DNA from: Zoogloeaceae bacterium
GTDB lineage: Bacteria > Pseudomonadota > Gammaproteobacteria > Burkholderiales > Rhodocyclaceae
Assembly (NCBI GenBank): GCA_031256795.1
Contig: JAIRPW010000044.1
Location: forward strand, 1 to 46,972
Length of the DNA stretch: 46,972 nucleotides
Reading direction: 5' to 3'
Under the pieces are notes generated by a model. The model did no database searches, had not been told where the DNA came from, and saw only the letters and a program-made list of their open reading frames with translations. The position numbers and the translations under genes are program-made. Every line of letters begins with the position of its first letter. Position 1 is the stretch's first letter. This document shows positions 1 to 7,824 of this stretch, in pieces.

Positions 1-471
1 GGCGTGGCGGCAAAGTACGACGCCTCTTCCGCCTACGCCAGCGCGCATCTGGGCGCGGGCTATGTCTGGAAGCTGACGGAACAATCCGCGCTCGACCTCT
101 ACGGCAAAGCGTTCTGGACACGGCAGGAGGGCGATACCGTCAAACTCTCCACCGGCGAAAAGGTGAAGTTTGAGGACGCGGATTCCACGCGCGTAAGACT
201 CGGCGGACGTTTTTCCTACGCCGTGAATGACCGCCTCACCCCCTACGCCGGGCTGGCGTGGGAGCATGAATTCGACGGCAAGGCCAAAGCCAAGACCAAC
301 GGCTACGACATTGACGCGCCGAAACTGAAAGGCGATACGGGCGCGGCGGAATTCGGCCTCGTCCTCAAACCTGCCGCAGCCTCGCCGCTCTCGCTGGACC
401 TGGGCGTACAAGGCTACGCCGGCCGACGCGAAGGGGTCACGGGCAGCGTCAGGATGAGGTACGAGTTCTGA
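1..471 (+). CDS. Autotransporter-type outer membrane beta-barrel, C-terminal part (5' truncated by window edge)
   Basis: The reading frame is open from the first base, so only the last 157 or so residues are visible. They show alternating hydrophobic and polar residues typical of amphipathic beta strands, with many aromatic girdle residues, and the chain ends in Arg-Tyr-Glu-Phe. A C-terminal phenylalanine after an alternating strand is the usual Bam recognition signal of outer membrane barrels. The pattern of the last strands (a segment ending in YAGLAWEHEF, then LDLGVQGYAG and the final strand) fits the autotransporter translocator domain (type V secretion). The passenger domain, and hence the function, lies upstream of the window. 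A strong terminator follows at 499-525. It could alternatively be another large outer membrane barrel, but the autotransporter reading fits best. Confidence 0.75.
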   Translation, partial: GVAAKYDASSAYASAHLGAGYVWKLTEQSALDLYGKAFWTRQEGDTVKLSTGEKVKFEDADSTRVRLGGRFSYAVNDRLTPYAGLAWEHEFDGKAKAKTNGYDIDAPKLKGDTGAAEFGLVLKPAAASPLSLDLGVQGYAGRREGVTGSVRMRYEF

Positions 472-498
472 CGCAAAACGTTTCACAAAATCATGCAG

Positions 499-525
499 GG
501 GCGGGTCTTGTACCCGCCCTTTTTT
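499..525 (+). terminator. Rho-independent terminator after the autotransporter gene
   Basis: An 8-bp perfect stem (GGGCGGGT at 499-506, ACCCGCCC at 512-519) with a 5-base loop is followed directly by six T. It lies 28 bases after the stop codon. The hairpin also belongs to the family of GC-rich hairpins that continues to about 762. Confidence 0.85.
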
Positions 526-534
526 ATGCACAGA

Positions 535-762
535 GGCGCAAAGCGCCGAAATTGCAGGGGCGCTTGCCAAGCGCCCGAAACCCCAAAACAGTCACTCCGC
601 GCGAAGTTTGCGTCCGCGCAGAATGGTAGATTTGAAGCTCGGCAACTTGTCGTCGTTTTGCCTTGCAAAAATCCTCTCTCGCAAGAACATGGCATAAGAA
701 CAAACTTCCCGAACAGAAAGCGGGGGCAAGCCCCCGCGCTCCATACAAGCGGCAGAATGCCG
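535..762. repeat. Cluster of short GC-rich hairpins between autotransporter and metK
   Basis: This roughly 290-base gap before the metK stop has no convincing gene. It holds at least four perfect short hairpins: GGCGC-aaa-GCGCC (535-547), GGGCGCTT-gcc-AAGCGCCC (558-576), GCGGGGG-caag-CCCCCGC (720-737) and CGGCA-gaa-TGCCG (750-762). The hairpin at 558-576 and the terminator at 499-519 share the same lead-in GCAGGGGCG, which suggests copies of one short palindromic element. This resembles REP-type extragenic repeats in form only; no partner transposase is visible. Open frames across it on both strands have no recognisable protein features. Confidence 0.5.
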
Positions 763-812
763 TCCCCGCATCAACATTCCGCCGCATACCTCCCCGGACT
801 GCCGAAACCCCG

Positions 813-1970
813 TTACACGGCGGCGCGCAACGCCTCCGCCTTGTCCACCGCTTCCCAGGAAAATTCCGGCTCATCACGGCCAAAATGGCCGTAGGTCGCG
901 GTTTTTCGATAGATCGGGCGCAACAAGTCCAGCATACGCACAATCCCTTTGGGGCGTAAATCAAAGTTCGCGCGCACCAATTCCGTCAGCTTTTCATTGC
1001 TGGCCTTGCCGCTGCCATAAGTCTCCACCATGACCGACGTCGGCTCGGCTACGCCGATGGCATACGACAACTGCACGAGGCAACGTTCCGCCAAACCCGC
1101 CGCCACCAAATTTTTGGCGACATAACGCGCCGCATAGGCCGCCGAACGATCCACCTTGGACGGGTCCTTTCCAGAAAACGCGCCGCCGCCATGCGGAGCC
1201 GCGCCGCCATACGTATCTACAATAATCTTCCGCCCGGTCAGGCCGCAATCGCCCTGCGGGCCGCCCACGACAAAACGCCCGGTAGGATTCACCAGATATT
1301 TGACCTGGCCGCGAATCAATTCCTTCGGCAGCACCGGCTTGACGATTTCCTCAATTACCGCCTCGCGCAACGCGTCCAGACTGACGTCCGGCGCGTGTTG
1401 CGTAGATAACACCACCGTATCAATCGCGGCGGGCCGCCCGTCCTCATAGCGCACCGTGACCTGGGATTTCGCGTCCGGACGCAGCCAGGCAAGCCGCCCG
1501 TCGCGCCGCAGCTGGCTTTGCCGCTCCACCAGGCGATGCGAAAGATAGATCGGCAACGGCATAAGCGCCGCGGTTTCCCGGCAGGCGTACCCGAACATCA
1601 AACCCTGATCGCCCGCGCCCTGATTCAGCGGATCGTCCTGCGCGTGATCCACGCCCTGCGCGATATCCGGACTTTGCTTGTCGTAAGCGACCAGCACCGC
1701 GCAACCCTTGTGGTCAATGCCGTATTCAGTATTGTCGTACCCGATGGAACGCAGCGTATCGCGCGCAATCTGGATGTAATCAATGTTCGCGCGCGTACTG
1801 ATCTCGCCCGCCAGCACCACCAGACCCGTGTTGCACAGGGTTTCCGCCGCCACGCGGGAGGTTTTGTCTTCGGTAAGAAGCGCGTCAAGAATCGCGTCTG
1901 AAATTTGGTCGGCCACCTTGTCAGGATGGCCTTCGGAAACAGATTCCGAAGTGAAGAAATAACCGCTCAT
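813..1970 (-). CDS. metK: S-adenosylmethionine synthetase
   Basis: MetK makes S-adenosylmethionine from methionine and ATP in the cytoplasm. The 385-residue product has the expected length. It starts [18 protein letters not shown], the family's N-terminal motif with the ATP-binding His of EGHPDK. Further matches are the acidic [12 protein letters not shown] segment and the glycine-rich [19 protein letters not shown] loop that binds triphosphate. The ATG at 1970 is preceded by AGGAG at a spacing of 7 bases; the frame stays open upstream but the extension is not family-like. The gene is divergent from the lipid A acyltransferases at 2128. Its leader is highly structured and appears to hide the ribosome binding site (see 1978-2082), suggesting translational or attenuation control. 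Confidence 0.97.
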   Translation of the reverse strand: MSGYFFTSESVSEGHPDKVADQISDAILDALLTEDKTSRVAAETLCNTGLVVLAGEISTRANIDYIQIARDTLRSIGYDNTEYGIDHKGCAVLVAYDKQSPDIAQGVDHAQDDPLNQGAGDQGLMFGYACRETAALMPLPIYLSHRLVERQSQLRRDGRLAWLRPDAKSQVTVRYEDGRPAAIDTVVLSTQHAPDVSLDALREAVIEEIVKPVLPKELIRGQVKYLVNPTGRFVVGGPQGDCGLTGRKIIVDTYGGAAPHGGGAFSGKDPSKVDRSAAYAARYVAKNLVAAGLAERCLVQLSYAIGVAEPTSVMVETYGSGKASNEKLTELVRANFDLRPKGIVRMLDLLRPIYRKTATYGHFGRDEPEFSWEAVDKAEALRAAV

Positions 1971-1977
1971 GAAAAAA

Positions 1978-2082
1978 CTCCTGGGACCTCGTAACTGGCG
2001 TTGCCAGCCCTGGCCCAGGAGCGGCGACGCTTTAGCAGTATTTTTGAAGTCGCCCTGCAAGTTGTCTGCTTAACTCGGCGAC
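1978..2082 (-). promoter_or_regulatory. Structured metK 5' leader, candidate riboregulator
   Basis: Reading the metK mRNA 5' to 3', helix arms occur in this order: A GTCGCC (2082-2077), B GGCGAC (2054-2049), C GTCGCC (2028-2023), D CTCCTGGG (2021-2014), an inner hairpin CTGGC-aac-GCCAG (2007-1995) and F CCCAGGAG (1985-1978). A and C are identical, so B can pair with only one of them at a time. D pairs perfectly over 8 bp with F, and F contains the AGGAG used for metK translation. Mutually exclusive helices plus a sequestered ribosome binding site are the hallmark of a translation-controlling leader. I could not match it to SAM-I, SAM-II, SAM/SAH, SAH or SMK consensus features from memory. Its ligand, if any, is unknown. 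Confidence 0.55.
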
Positions 2083-2089
2083 AGTGGTA

Positions 2090-2117
2090 ATCTTAACTGT
2101 TTTTTTCTCTGACGCAA
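2090..2117 (-). promoter_or_regulatory. Likely sigma-70 promoter of metK
   Basis: TTGCGT (2117-2112), a 16-base spacer and TAAGAT (2095-2090). Transcription would begin near 2083, which places helix A of the leader at the very 5' end of the mRNA. The match is moderate (three of six at -35, four of six at -10). Confidence 0.4.
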
Positions 2118-2127
2118 ATAACATTAC

Positions 2128-3006
2128 ATGCTGTATTTATTCCGTTTGCTAGGACTCTTGCCGCTTCTTTGGCTGCACCGCCTGGGCGCGGGCGCGGGGC
2201 TTTTCGCTTACTTCGCCTCGCCGCGCTACCGGAATCAACTGAAAGCCAATCTCGCGCAAGCCAAACTCCCTTCCGCCCTGCGTATTCCCGCCGCCCGCGA
2301 GACCGGAAAACAGGCTCTGGAAATTTTTCATATCTGGCGCAAAACACGAACGGAAGCAGCGGCGCTGGTCACAAGCATCCAGGGACAGGCAGACCTGGAC
2401 GCCGCGCGGCAAAACGCCAAAACAAGCGGGCGCGGCGTGCTTTATCTCACGCCGCATCTGGGCTGCTTTGAGATTACCGCGCAATATTTAAGCGGACTGG
2501 ATCACCTTACCGCGCTGTACCGTCCGCCCAGGCAAAAAGCCCTGCAAACCCTGATTCTTTCCGGGAGACAACGCGATACGCTGCATCTCGCTTCCGCCGA
2601 TCTTTCCGGTGTGCGCGCGCTCATCAAGGCCTTGCGGCGCGGGGAGGCCGTAGGGCTTCTGCCCGACCAGACGCCGCGCGCGGGCGAAGGGCTTTGGCTT
2701 GATTTTTTTGACCGCCCCGCCTACACCATGACGCTGGCCGCGCGCCTTTCCGAAATCGCCGGCGCGACGCTCTTCGTCTGGGGCAAACGCCTGCCGGATG
2801 GGCAGGGGTATCATCTATGCTGTTCCGCGCCCCGCGCCCCGCTTACGGGCGATATTCGCGCGCGCGCCGCGCAAATCAACCGGGAAATTGAGGCGCTCAT
2901 CCGCCAGTGCCCCGCGCAATATCTCTGGGGGTATCACCGCTACAAAACCCACCGGGGAATTCCGCCAGCCCCCGCCATATGCCAGGAAAATCAGGAAAAA
3001 AACTGA
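2128..3006 (+). CDS. Lysophospholipid/lipid A late acyltransferase, LpxL/HtrB family (first of two)
   Basis: Enzymes of this family transfer a secondary acyl chain from acyl-ACP to Kdo-lipid A at the inner face of the inner membrane. The 292-residue product begins with one hydrophobic anchor (about residues 2-30). It carries the catalytic H-X4-E motif at His110-Glu115 (TPHLGCFE) and the LLPDQTP block that follows the usual spacing. The C-terminal YLWGYHRYKT matches the family ending. The TGA stop overlaps the ATG of the next gene (TGATG), so the two are translationally coupled. No good Shine-Dalgarno precedes the ATG at 2128. Which acylation position each enzyme serves cannot be told from sequence alone. 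Confidence 0.9.
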   Translation: MLYLFRLLGLLPLLWLHRLGAGAGLFAYFASPRYRNQLKANLAQAKLPSALRIPAARETGKQALEIFHIWRKTRTEAAALVTSIQGQADLDAARQNAKTSGRGVLYLTPHLGCFEITAQYLSGLDHLTALYRPPRQKALQTLILSGRQRDTLHLASADLSGVRALIKALRRGEAVGLLPDQTPRAGEGLWLDFFDRPAYTMTLAARLSEIAGATLFVWGKRLPDGQGYHLCCSAPRAPLTGDIRARAAQINREIEALIRQCPAQYLWGYHRYKTHRGIPPAPAICQENQEKN

Positions 3007-3914
3007 TGCCGCCGATCTCTCGTTTCTTCGCCCGTTTTTTCGCGCGCTGCGCCCTCTTTACGCTCTGGCTCCTGCATTGGCTGCCCTTGCCTCTGCTGCG
3101 CGTCGTCGGTCGCGGCCTCGGCGCGCTGGCCTATCGTTTCGCGCCCGCCCGCCGCGCCGTTGCCCGCGTGAATCTCGCGCTGTGCTTTCCCGATCGCTCG
3201 GAAGCGGAACGGGAGCGGCTGACGCGGACGCATTTCACGCTCTTTGCGCAAACGCTTCTGGAACGCGGTCTTTTGTGGTGGGCTTCGCAAAAACGCCTCT
3301 CCCGGCTCATCGTTTTCTCCGGCGCGGAACGCCTGGATCGTCTGGCCGGACAACCCGTCGTTCTGCTCGCGCCGCATTTCATCGGCCTGGACGCGGGCGG
3401 CATGGCAATTCTGCTGCATGGGAAAGGCGTAAGCCTCTATTCAAAACAAAAAAATCCGGTATTCGACCGGCAGTTTCGCGCCGGACGTATGCGTTTTCAC
3501 GGAGCGCTGCTTTTTTCCCGCCAGGATGGCATACGCCCCATTTTGAAGGCGATGCGCCAGGGACTGCCTTTTTACTATCTCCCGGATATGGATTTAGGAC
3601 GGCGAAATTCCATTTTCGTGCCTTTTTTCGGCGTCGAGGCAGCGACGGTTCCGGCGCTTTCCCGCATTGTCCGCGCGACGGGCGCGAAAGTTCTGCCCAT
3701 TCTTACGCGCCTGACCCCCCAGGGTTATCACGTGGAGATTCTGCCGCCCTGGGAAAACTTCCCCGGCGAATCCATTGAGGACGACACCCGCTTTATGAAC
3801 CGCGCCATTGAAGAGTGGATCATGGCCGCCCCGGAACAGTATTATTGGCTGCACAAGCGCTTCAAGACCCGCCCCGCCGGGTCTCCCTCGCTCTACCCGG
3901 ATTTTATCTCCTGA
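3006..3914 (+). CDS. Lysophospholipid/lipid A late acyltransferase, LpxL/HtrB family (second of two)
   Basis: A 302-residue paralogue of the preceding gene. An N-terminal membrane anchor (about residues 7-45) is followed by the catalytic H-X4-D motif at His124-Asp129 (LAPHFIGLD). A YLPDMDLGRRNSIFVPFFG block and the C-terminal YYWLHKRFKTRP are family signatures. The start at 3006 is chosen because it overlaps the upstream stop and because an in-frame start 33 codons earlier would run antiparallel to no known domain. With its neighbour it probably supplies both secondary acyl chains of lipid A (inference). A tandem pair divergent from metK is a familiar betaproteobacterial arrangement. Confidence 0.9.
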   Translation: MPPISRFFARFFARCALFTLWLLHWLPLPLLRVVGRGLGALAYRFAPARRAVARVNLALCFPDRSEAERERLTRTHFTLFAQTLLERGLLWWASQKRLSRLIVFSGAERLDRLAGQPVVLLAPHFIGLDAGGMAILLHGKGVSLYSKQKNPVFDRQFRAGRMRFHGALLFSRQDGIRPILKAMRQGLPFYYLPDMDLGRRNSIFVPFFGVEAATVPALSRIVRATGAKVLPILTRLTPQGYHVEILPPWENFPGESIEDDTRFMNRAIEEWIMAAPEQYYWLHKRFKTRPAGSPSLYPDFIS

Positions 3915-3920
3915 AACATC

Positions 3921-4427
3921 ATGTCGGATTCCAAACTGTCTCTCCGCCCCGCCACGCAGGATGATTTGCCAGCGCTCGCGCGTCTGGCGCGAGAAACCTG
4001 GCTCGCGGCCTACACGGGCATTGTCCCGGACGCGCAGATTGAATACATGCTGGCGCAACGCTATAACCTTGAAGCGCTCTCCGAGATACTCGCCGCGCCG
4101 GACAAGTGGCTGGAACTTGCCTTCTGGGAAGAGCGGCTCGCCGGATTCGCCCTGAGCGAACCCTATGACGCGCGCGCGCGAAAGCTCGATCGTCTCTATA
4201 TTCACCCCGACTGGCAGCGGCGCGGCGTCGGCGGAGCGCTCGTCCGTCAGGCCGCAGAGCGGGCGCGGAACCTAGGCTACTCCGAATTGATTCTTTCCGT
4301 CAACAAGCGCAATGAGCAGGCGCAGCGCGCCTATAGAAAATACGGGTTTCTCCAGCGCGAGGCAACGCAAACGGACATTGGCGAAGGCTTCATCATGGAC
4401 GATTACATTCTGGCGCTGAAACTATGA
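3921..4427 (+). CDS. GNAT-family N-acetyltransferase
   Basis: A 168-residue single-domain acetyltransferase of the GNAT fold. It opens with the strand LSLRPATQDDLPALARLARETW. It has the acetyl-CoA pyrophosphate loop QRRGVGGALV (around residues 94-103) and the terminal NxxAQRAYRKYGF motif of helix 4. The substrate is not apparent: it may be a small molecule or a protein amino group. It follows the acyltransferase genes after 6 bases and overlaps the next gene by ATGA, so it belongs to the same operon. The operon partners (lipid A enzymes and a membrane protein) do not reveal its role. Confidence 0.85.
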   Translation: MSDSKLSLRPATQDDLPALARLARETWLAAYTGIVPDAQIEYMLAQRYNLEALSEILAAPDKWLELAFWEERLAGFALSEPYDARARKLDRLYIHPDWQRRGVGGALVRQAAERARNLGYSELILSVNKRNEQAQRAYRKYGFLQREATQTDIGEGFIMDDYILALKL

Positions 4428-5095
4428 CGTTGGAAACGTTCGCCGTCCTGCTGCCCTGGTTTGCCGCCGGTCTTTTGAGCGGCGGACATTGCGCGGGCAT
4501 GTGCGGCGGCATCGTTGGGGCGTTGTCTTTTTCCGGCGCGCCAAAACTCTCGCTGCACCTGGCCTATAACGGCGGACGGCTTTTTTCCTACGCGCTCGCG
4601 GGCGCGCTCGCGGGCGCGGCAGGTGCAGCCAGCCTTGCCCTGGCCGCGCAAGAGCCTTTGCGCCTCGCAATCCTCATTCTCGCGCAGCTGCTTTTGGTGG
4701 GCATGGGCGCGTACTTGATGGGCGCGGTCTGGACGCTTTCCTGGCTGGAAAAAGCGGGAGGCGCGCTCTGGCGGCGCGCGCGCCCTTTCTCCCGCCGCTT
4801 TCTGCCCGCGCGGCGTCCCGGTCAGGCTTTTTTACTGGGAACGCTGTGGGGCTGGCTGCCATGCGGCCTGGTGTACACCGCTCTGGTCAGCGCCCTGCTT
4901 TCCGGTTCATGGACGGCAGGCGCGGCGCGGCTCTTTGCCTTTGGCCTGGGCACTCTGCCCAATCTTCTGCTGGCGGCCTTCCTGTTTCAACGCGCGCGCG
5001 GAACGTTGCAAAAACCCTGGCTCCGCGCCCTTGCCGGATTCTCGCTGATATTTTGGGGAGTCTGGGGATTGTACCGGGCGCTTTTTACGGCCTGA
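4424..5095 (+). CDS. TauE/SafE-like membrane protein with N-terminal Cys pair (COG2836 type)
   Basis: A 223-residue integral membrane protein with about six hydrophobic segments. The first helix contains GLLSGGHCAGMCGG, with Cys23 and Cys27 in a CX3C arrangement typical of the COG2836 branch, whose members are often linked to heavy-metal or copper handling and cytochrome oxidase assembly. A second conserved block is GTLWGWLPCGLVYTAL. The start overlaps the GNAT stop (ATGA). The last 109 bases overlap the antisense 3' end of pncC. Transport substrate and direction are not predictable; the sulfite exporter label is inherited from the family name only. Confidence 0.8.
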   Translation: MTLETFAVLLPWFAAGLLSGGHCAGMCGGIVGALSFSGAPKLSLHLAYNGGRLFSYALAGALAGAAGAASLALAAQEPLRLAILILAQLLLVGMGAYLMGAVWTLSWLEKAGGALWRRARPFSRRFLPARRPGQAFLLGTLWGWLPCGLVYTALVSALLSGSWTAGAARLFAFGLGTLPNLLLAAFLFQRARGTLQKPWLRALAGFSLIFWGVWGLYRALFTA

Positions 5096-5637
5096 GGAAG
5101 CGTTGTTTTTCTGTCGTTTTCCTCTGCGGCGTCTTGTCCGCAGGAAAGAATCTCTCCCAAATTCCTGAGCGCAAAAGCAACAGCCTGACGGCGAATTCCG
5201 CACCGGTCTCCTTCCAGCAAAACTCGCCGACTCGCGCGAAATCCCGCGCGGGACGCCCAGGCAAACGCGACCGTCCCCACAGGCTTTTCCCGCGTCCCGC
5301 CTTCCGGACCGGCAATACCGGTAATTGCCAAAGACCAGTCCGCGCGGCTTTCTGCCAGCGCGCCTTCCGCCATGCCGCGCGCGGTCTCTTCGGAAACCGC
5401 GCCATAGACCGCGAGAACCATTTCCTGAACGCCCAGGCATTCCCGCTTGGCCGCGTTGCTATACGTGATAAATCCCCGCTCAAACCATGCGGACGCGCCT
5501 GACAGCGCGGTCAGCGCCTGCGCCGCCATTCCGCCCGTACAGGATTCCGCCGTCACGAGCGATTCCGCGCGCGCCACCAGAAGCGCGCCGACCCGTCCTG
5601 CCAGTTTTTCCAGCGCCCGCTCTGTAATGGCTGTCAT
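4987..5637 (-). CDS. pncC: Nicotinamide-nucleotide amidase (CinA C-terminal domain family) with C-terminal extension
   Basis: PncC hydrolyses NMN to nicotinate mononucleotide in pyridine nucleotide salvage. The core (about residues 1-160) shows the nucleophile motif TAESCTGGM, the SNAAKRECLGV block and the ITGIAGPEGGT...KPVGTV loop. The ATG at 5637 is preferred over the one at 5643, because GAGGA lies 6 bases upstream of the former and directly abuts the latter. Usual length is about 160-170 residues; this one is 216. The extra 53 or so residues, rich in Gln, Asn and Arg with no recognisable fold, are encoded antisense to the end of the TauE-like gene. That tail probably reflects loss of the original stop codon. 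It lies 9 bases after pgpA and is cotranscribed with it. Confidence 0.88.
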   Translation of the reverse strand: MTAITERALEKLAGRVGALLVARAESLVTAESCTGGMAAQALTALSGASAWFERGFITYSNAAKRECLGVQEMVLAVYGAVSEETARGMAEGALAESRADWSLAITGIAGPEGGTREKPVGTVAFAWASRAGFRASRRVLLEGDRCGIRRQAVAFALRNLGEILSCGQDAAEENDRKTTLPQAVKSARYNPQTPQNISENPARARSQGFCNVPRAR

Positions 5638-5646
5638 ACGCATTCC

Positions 5647-6150
5647 TCATATCCAGGAAAGAAGCCGCTGCGCCGCGGCAAGCGCAAGCAAGGCATAGCC
5701 CGCCGCGACGACGTCGTCCATCATCACGCCCAGTCCATTTTTGACGCGCTCATCAAAAAAACGAGCGGGCTGCGGTTTGACAATATCGAAAAACCGGAAA
5801 AGCGCAAAAGCCGCCATCTGCCACCTCCACGTCTCCGGAATGAGGAACAGTACCGCCCAAAATGGAACAATTTCATCCCAGACAATGCTGGGATGATCCG
5901 GCTCGCGCAGCGCTACCCCGGTTTTATGGATGGCGGAAACGCCCAGCACAAAAGCCAAAAGCAGAAAAACGACAAATTCCGCTTCCGAAACCAAGGGGCG
6001 CAGCGCAAGAAAAGAAGCCCAGGCAAACAAAGTTCCCGCTGTTCCGGGCGCCCACGGCGACAAGCCGCTACCACATCCCAGCGCGAAAAAATGCGCGGGA
6101 TGGGAAAACAAAAAAGCCAAATCAGGGCGCGTTACCGGGGATTTTTTCAT
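5647..6150 (-). CDS. pgpA: Phosphatidylglycerophosphatase A
   Basis: PgpA removes phosphate from phosphatidylglycerophosphate to give phosphatidylglycerol in the inner membrane. The 167-residue product has the family's GSGLSPWAPGTAGTL motif near the N terminus, the acidic DEIVPFW segment, and RFFDIVKPQPARFFDE followed by GLGVMMDDVVAG-like residues near the C terminus, with several membrane segments. The start at ATG 6150 (MKKSPVTRPD) matches the family. The open frame extends over 100 codons further upstream, but that part reads through the AT-rich intergenic region and is not family-like. No strong Shine-Dalgarno is visible. The next gene, pncC, begins only 9 bases after its stop. Confidence 0.9.
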   Translation of the reverse strand: MKKSPVTRPDLAFLFSHPAHFFALGCGSGLSPWAPGTAGTLFAWASFLALRPLVSEAEFVVFLLLAFVLGVSAIHKTGVALREPDHPSIVWDEIVPFWAVLFLIPETWRWQMAAFALFRFFDIVKPQPARFFDERVKNGLGVMMDDVVAAGYALLALAAAQRLLSWI

Positions 6151-6415
6151 GCGAAAAGTATAACGCCGAAGCGCTCCGCAAAACACATCCGTACTCGTGG
6201 AAAACAAAAGACACAAATTCCTCTGCGATTCATAAAGTCGCAAAAAAACGACAGCGGCGCCATAAACGCAACATTTTTTAGATATAACCAGAAGTTCTAC
6301 CTTTTCACCAATAATCTTTACATTATTATTTCCGCAGTTTTTCGCGCCATTCAGAATGGCTTTTCCTTCTGGCATTGAATGGCAGATGATTTTTCTTTCT
6401 TTCCAAGGAGTTCTC

Positions 6416-7570
6416 ATGCGTAAAAAGACACTCGCGCTCGCTCTGGCGGCCCTCGCTTCCGGAGCGGCTTCGGCGCAAACCAACGTTACGGTCTATGGCC
6501 TGATTGACGTTGGCTTTTCTCACCGCGGCGACAACATCACCCCGCACACATCGTCCCAAAACAAGATTGACGACGGCGTCTCTTCCGGTAGCCGTCTGGG
6601 TTTTAAGGGCACAGAAGACTTGGGCAACGGTCTCAAGGCGGTCTTTACCCTGGAAAACGGCTTCGGAGCGGATACCGGCACGCTCCGCCAGAGCGGGCGG
6701 CTCTTCGGGCGGCAAATCTTTCTTGGCCTGACAGGCAGCTTCGGTACGGCCATCGCGGGACGTCTGCATACGCCGCATTACTCCTTCCTGGTCGACATTG
6801 ACCCGTTCGGCTCCGGTCTTGTGGGACGGTATCGCAATGTGTTTGACGTAACGCACGCCAAAAGCACAGGAGTCGGCGGCAAAGACAGACTAAACGCGGG
6901 CGGCGAAAACCTTTTTGACCCGGTGCGCGTAGATAACACCATCGCCTACGTCTCCCCCACCTTTGCCGGCTTCAACGTCACGGCGGCCTATTCGACCAAC
7001 GCCATTCTGGACGAGCATACGGGCAATAACCACGACAACACGGTGATTGCCCTCTTGCCGCGCTACAAGAACGGCCCTGTGGACATTGGCGTTTCCTACC
7101 ACCGAATCAAGGATGATGATCGCGGCGCGGGAGTCAACGGCCTCGTCAAACCCAAGATCACCAACTGGGTAGTGGGCGGCGCTTATGACTTTAACGCGCT
7201 CAAGCTCTCCGCTTTCTATGACCGCAACAAAGCATCTGCGGACGGCATTAAGGACGTCACGCTGAAAAGCTGGCTCATCGGCGCGAAAGTGCCTTTCGGC
7301 AAGCACACGGCATTGATCTCCTACACCCAGTCCAAGCTGGATGACGGCACTTCTGGCGGCACGTTGCTCGGCAAGGGAAAAGCGAAGCAATGGGCGCTCG
7401 GCTACACCTATGACCTCTCCAAGCGCAGCAATTTCTACGCCGCCTACGCCAAAGTCAGCAACGAGAAGCACGATGGCGAATATACGCGCAACATCTCCGT
7501 CGGCGATGGCTCGAACGGTGGCAGCGGCTACCAGAACGGCTTCCAGTTCGGCTTGCGGCATAAGTTCTGA
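6416..7570 (+). CDS. Gram-negative trimeric porin (porin 1)
   Basis: A 384-residue outer membrane general porin. A 20-residue signal peptide (MRKKTLALALAALASGAASA) is followed by QTNVTVYGLIDVGFSHRGDN, the first strand of the betaproteobacterial 16-stranded porin family. SGSRLGFKGTEDLGNGLKAVFTLE and SGRLFGRQIFLGL are further family blocks, and the chain ends in GLRHKF with the C-terminal Phe. AAGGAG sits 5 bases before the ATG. The upstream 265 bases are AT-richer than the surroundings and hold a small hairpin GCCATT-cag-AATGGC (6346-6360) followed by TTTT, possibly an attenuator. It is 60-70 percent alike by eye to the next gene, indicating tandem duplication. Substrate selectivity cannot be predicted. 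Confidence 0.93.
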   Translation: MRKKTLALALAALASGAASAQTNVTVYGLIDVGFSHRGDNITPHTSSQNKIDDGVSSGSRLGFKGTEDLGNGLKAVFTLENGFGADTGTLRQSGRLFGRQIFLGLTGSFGTAIAGRLHTPHYSFLVDIDPFGSGLVGRYRNVFDVTHAKSTGVGGKDRLNAGGENLFDPVRVDNTIAYVSPTFAGFNVTAAYSTNAILDEHTGNNHDNTVIALLPRYKNGPVDIGVSYHRIKDDDRGAGVNGLVKPKITNWVVGGAYDFNALKLSAFYDRNKASADGIKDVTLKSWLIGAKVPFGKHTALISYTQSKLDDGTSGGTLLGKGKAKQWALGYTYDLSKRSNFYAAYAKVSNEKHDGEYTRNISVGDGSNGGSGYQNGFQFGLRHKF

Positions 7571-7612
7571 TTCCGCCCGCCAGAACATCTGGCAGACCGG
7601 GACACGACAAAA

Positions 7613-7641
7613 ACGGGCGTTGTAAAAACGCCCGTTTTTTT
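7613..7641 (+). terminator. Rho-independent terminator after porin 1
   Basis: ACGGGCGTT (7613-7621), loop GTAAA, AACGCCCGT (7627-7635), then a run of T to 7641. It is a strong perfect stem 42 bases after the stop. Confidence 0.9.
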
Positions 7642-7701
7642 GCGCGCGGAGACAGTCAAACGATATAGTTTCCATATTTACAATATTTTCAGGTTCAGCC
7701 A

Positions 7702-7730
7702 AAAGAACCGCGCTTACCGCGCGGTTCTTT
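7702..7730. promoter_or_regulatory. Strong 12-bp hairpin in the leader of porin 2
   Basis: AAAGAACCGCGC (7702-7713), loop TTACC, GCGCGGTTCTTT (7719-7730), followed by CTTTTAAAG. Since porin 1 already has its own terminator at 7613-7641, this second hairpin lies inside or just before the porin 2 transcript. It may act as an attenuator, an mRNA stabiliser or a small-RNA target. No promoter was firmly recognised; TACAAT near 7678 is a possible -10. Confidence 0.5.
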
Positions 7731-7824
7731 CTTTTAAAGTTCGCCTGTTTTTCCGGGCGTCTGGTTGTTTCGGCATTCAACGGCGCGGAAATACTTTTCT
7801 TTTTTCCCCTGTCAAGGAGTTCCC

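Noticed and set aside
483-964. Several small open frames in the gap before metK
   Set aside because: Mutually overlapping, no Shine-Dalgarno, no domain features, and they run through hairpin repeats or into metK.
1971-2095. SAH or SAM riboswitch of a known class in the metK leader
   Set aside because: Conserved core motifs of the SAM-I, SAM-II, SAH and SMK types were not found by eye; kept only as an unclassified candidate leader.
2798-3778. Long plus-strand frame across both lipid A acyltransferases (326 codons)
   Set aside because: Arg/Ala/Pro-rich shadow frame over two genes with intact catalytic motifs; no family signature.
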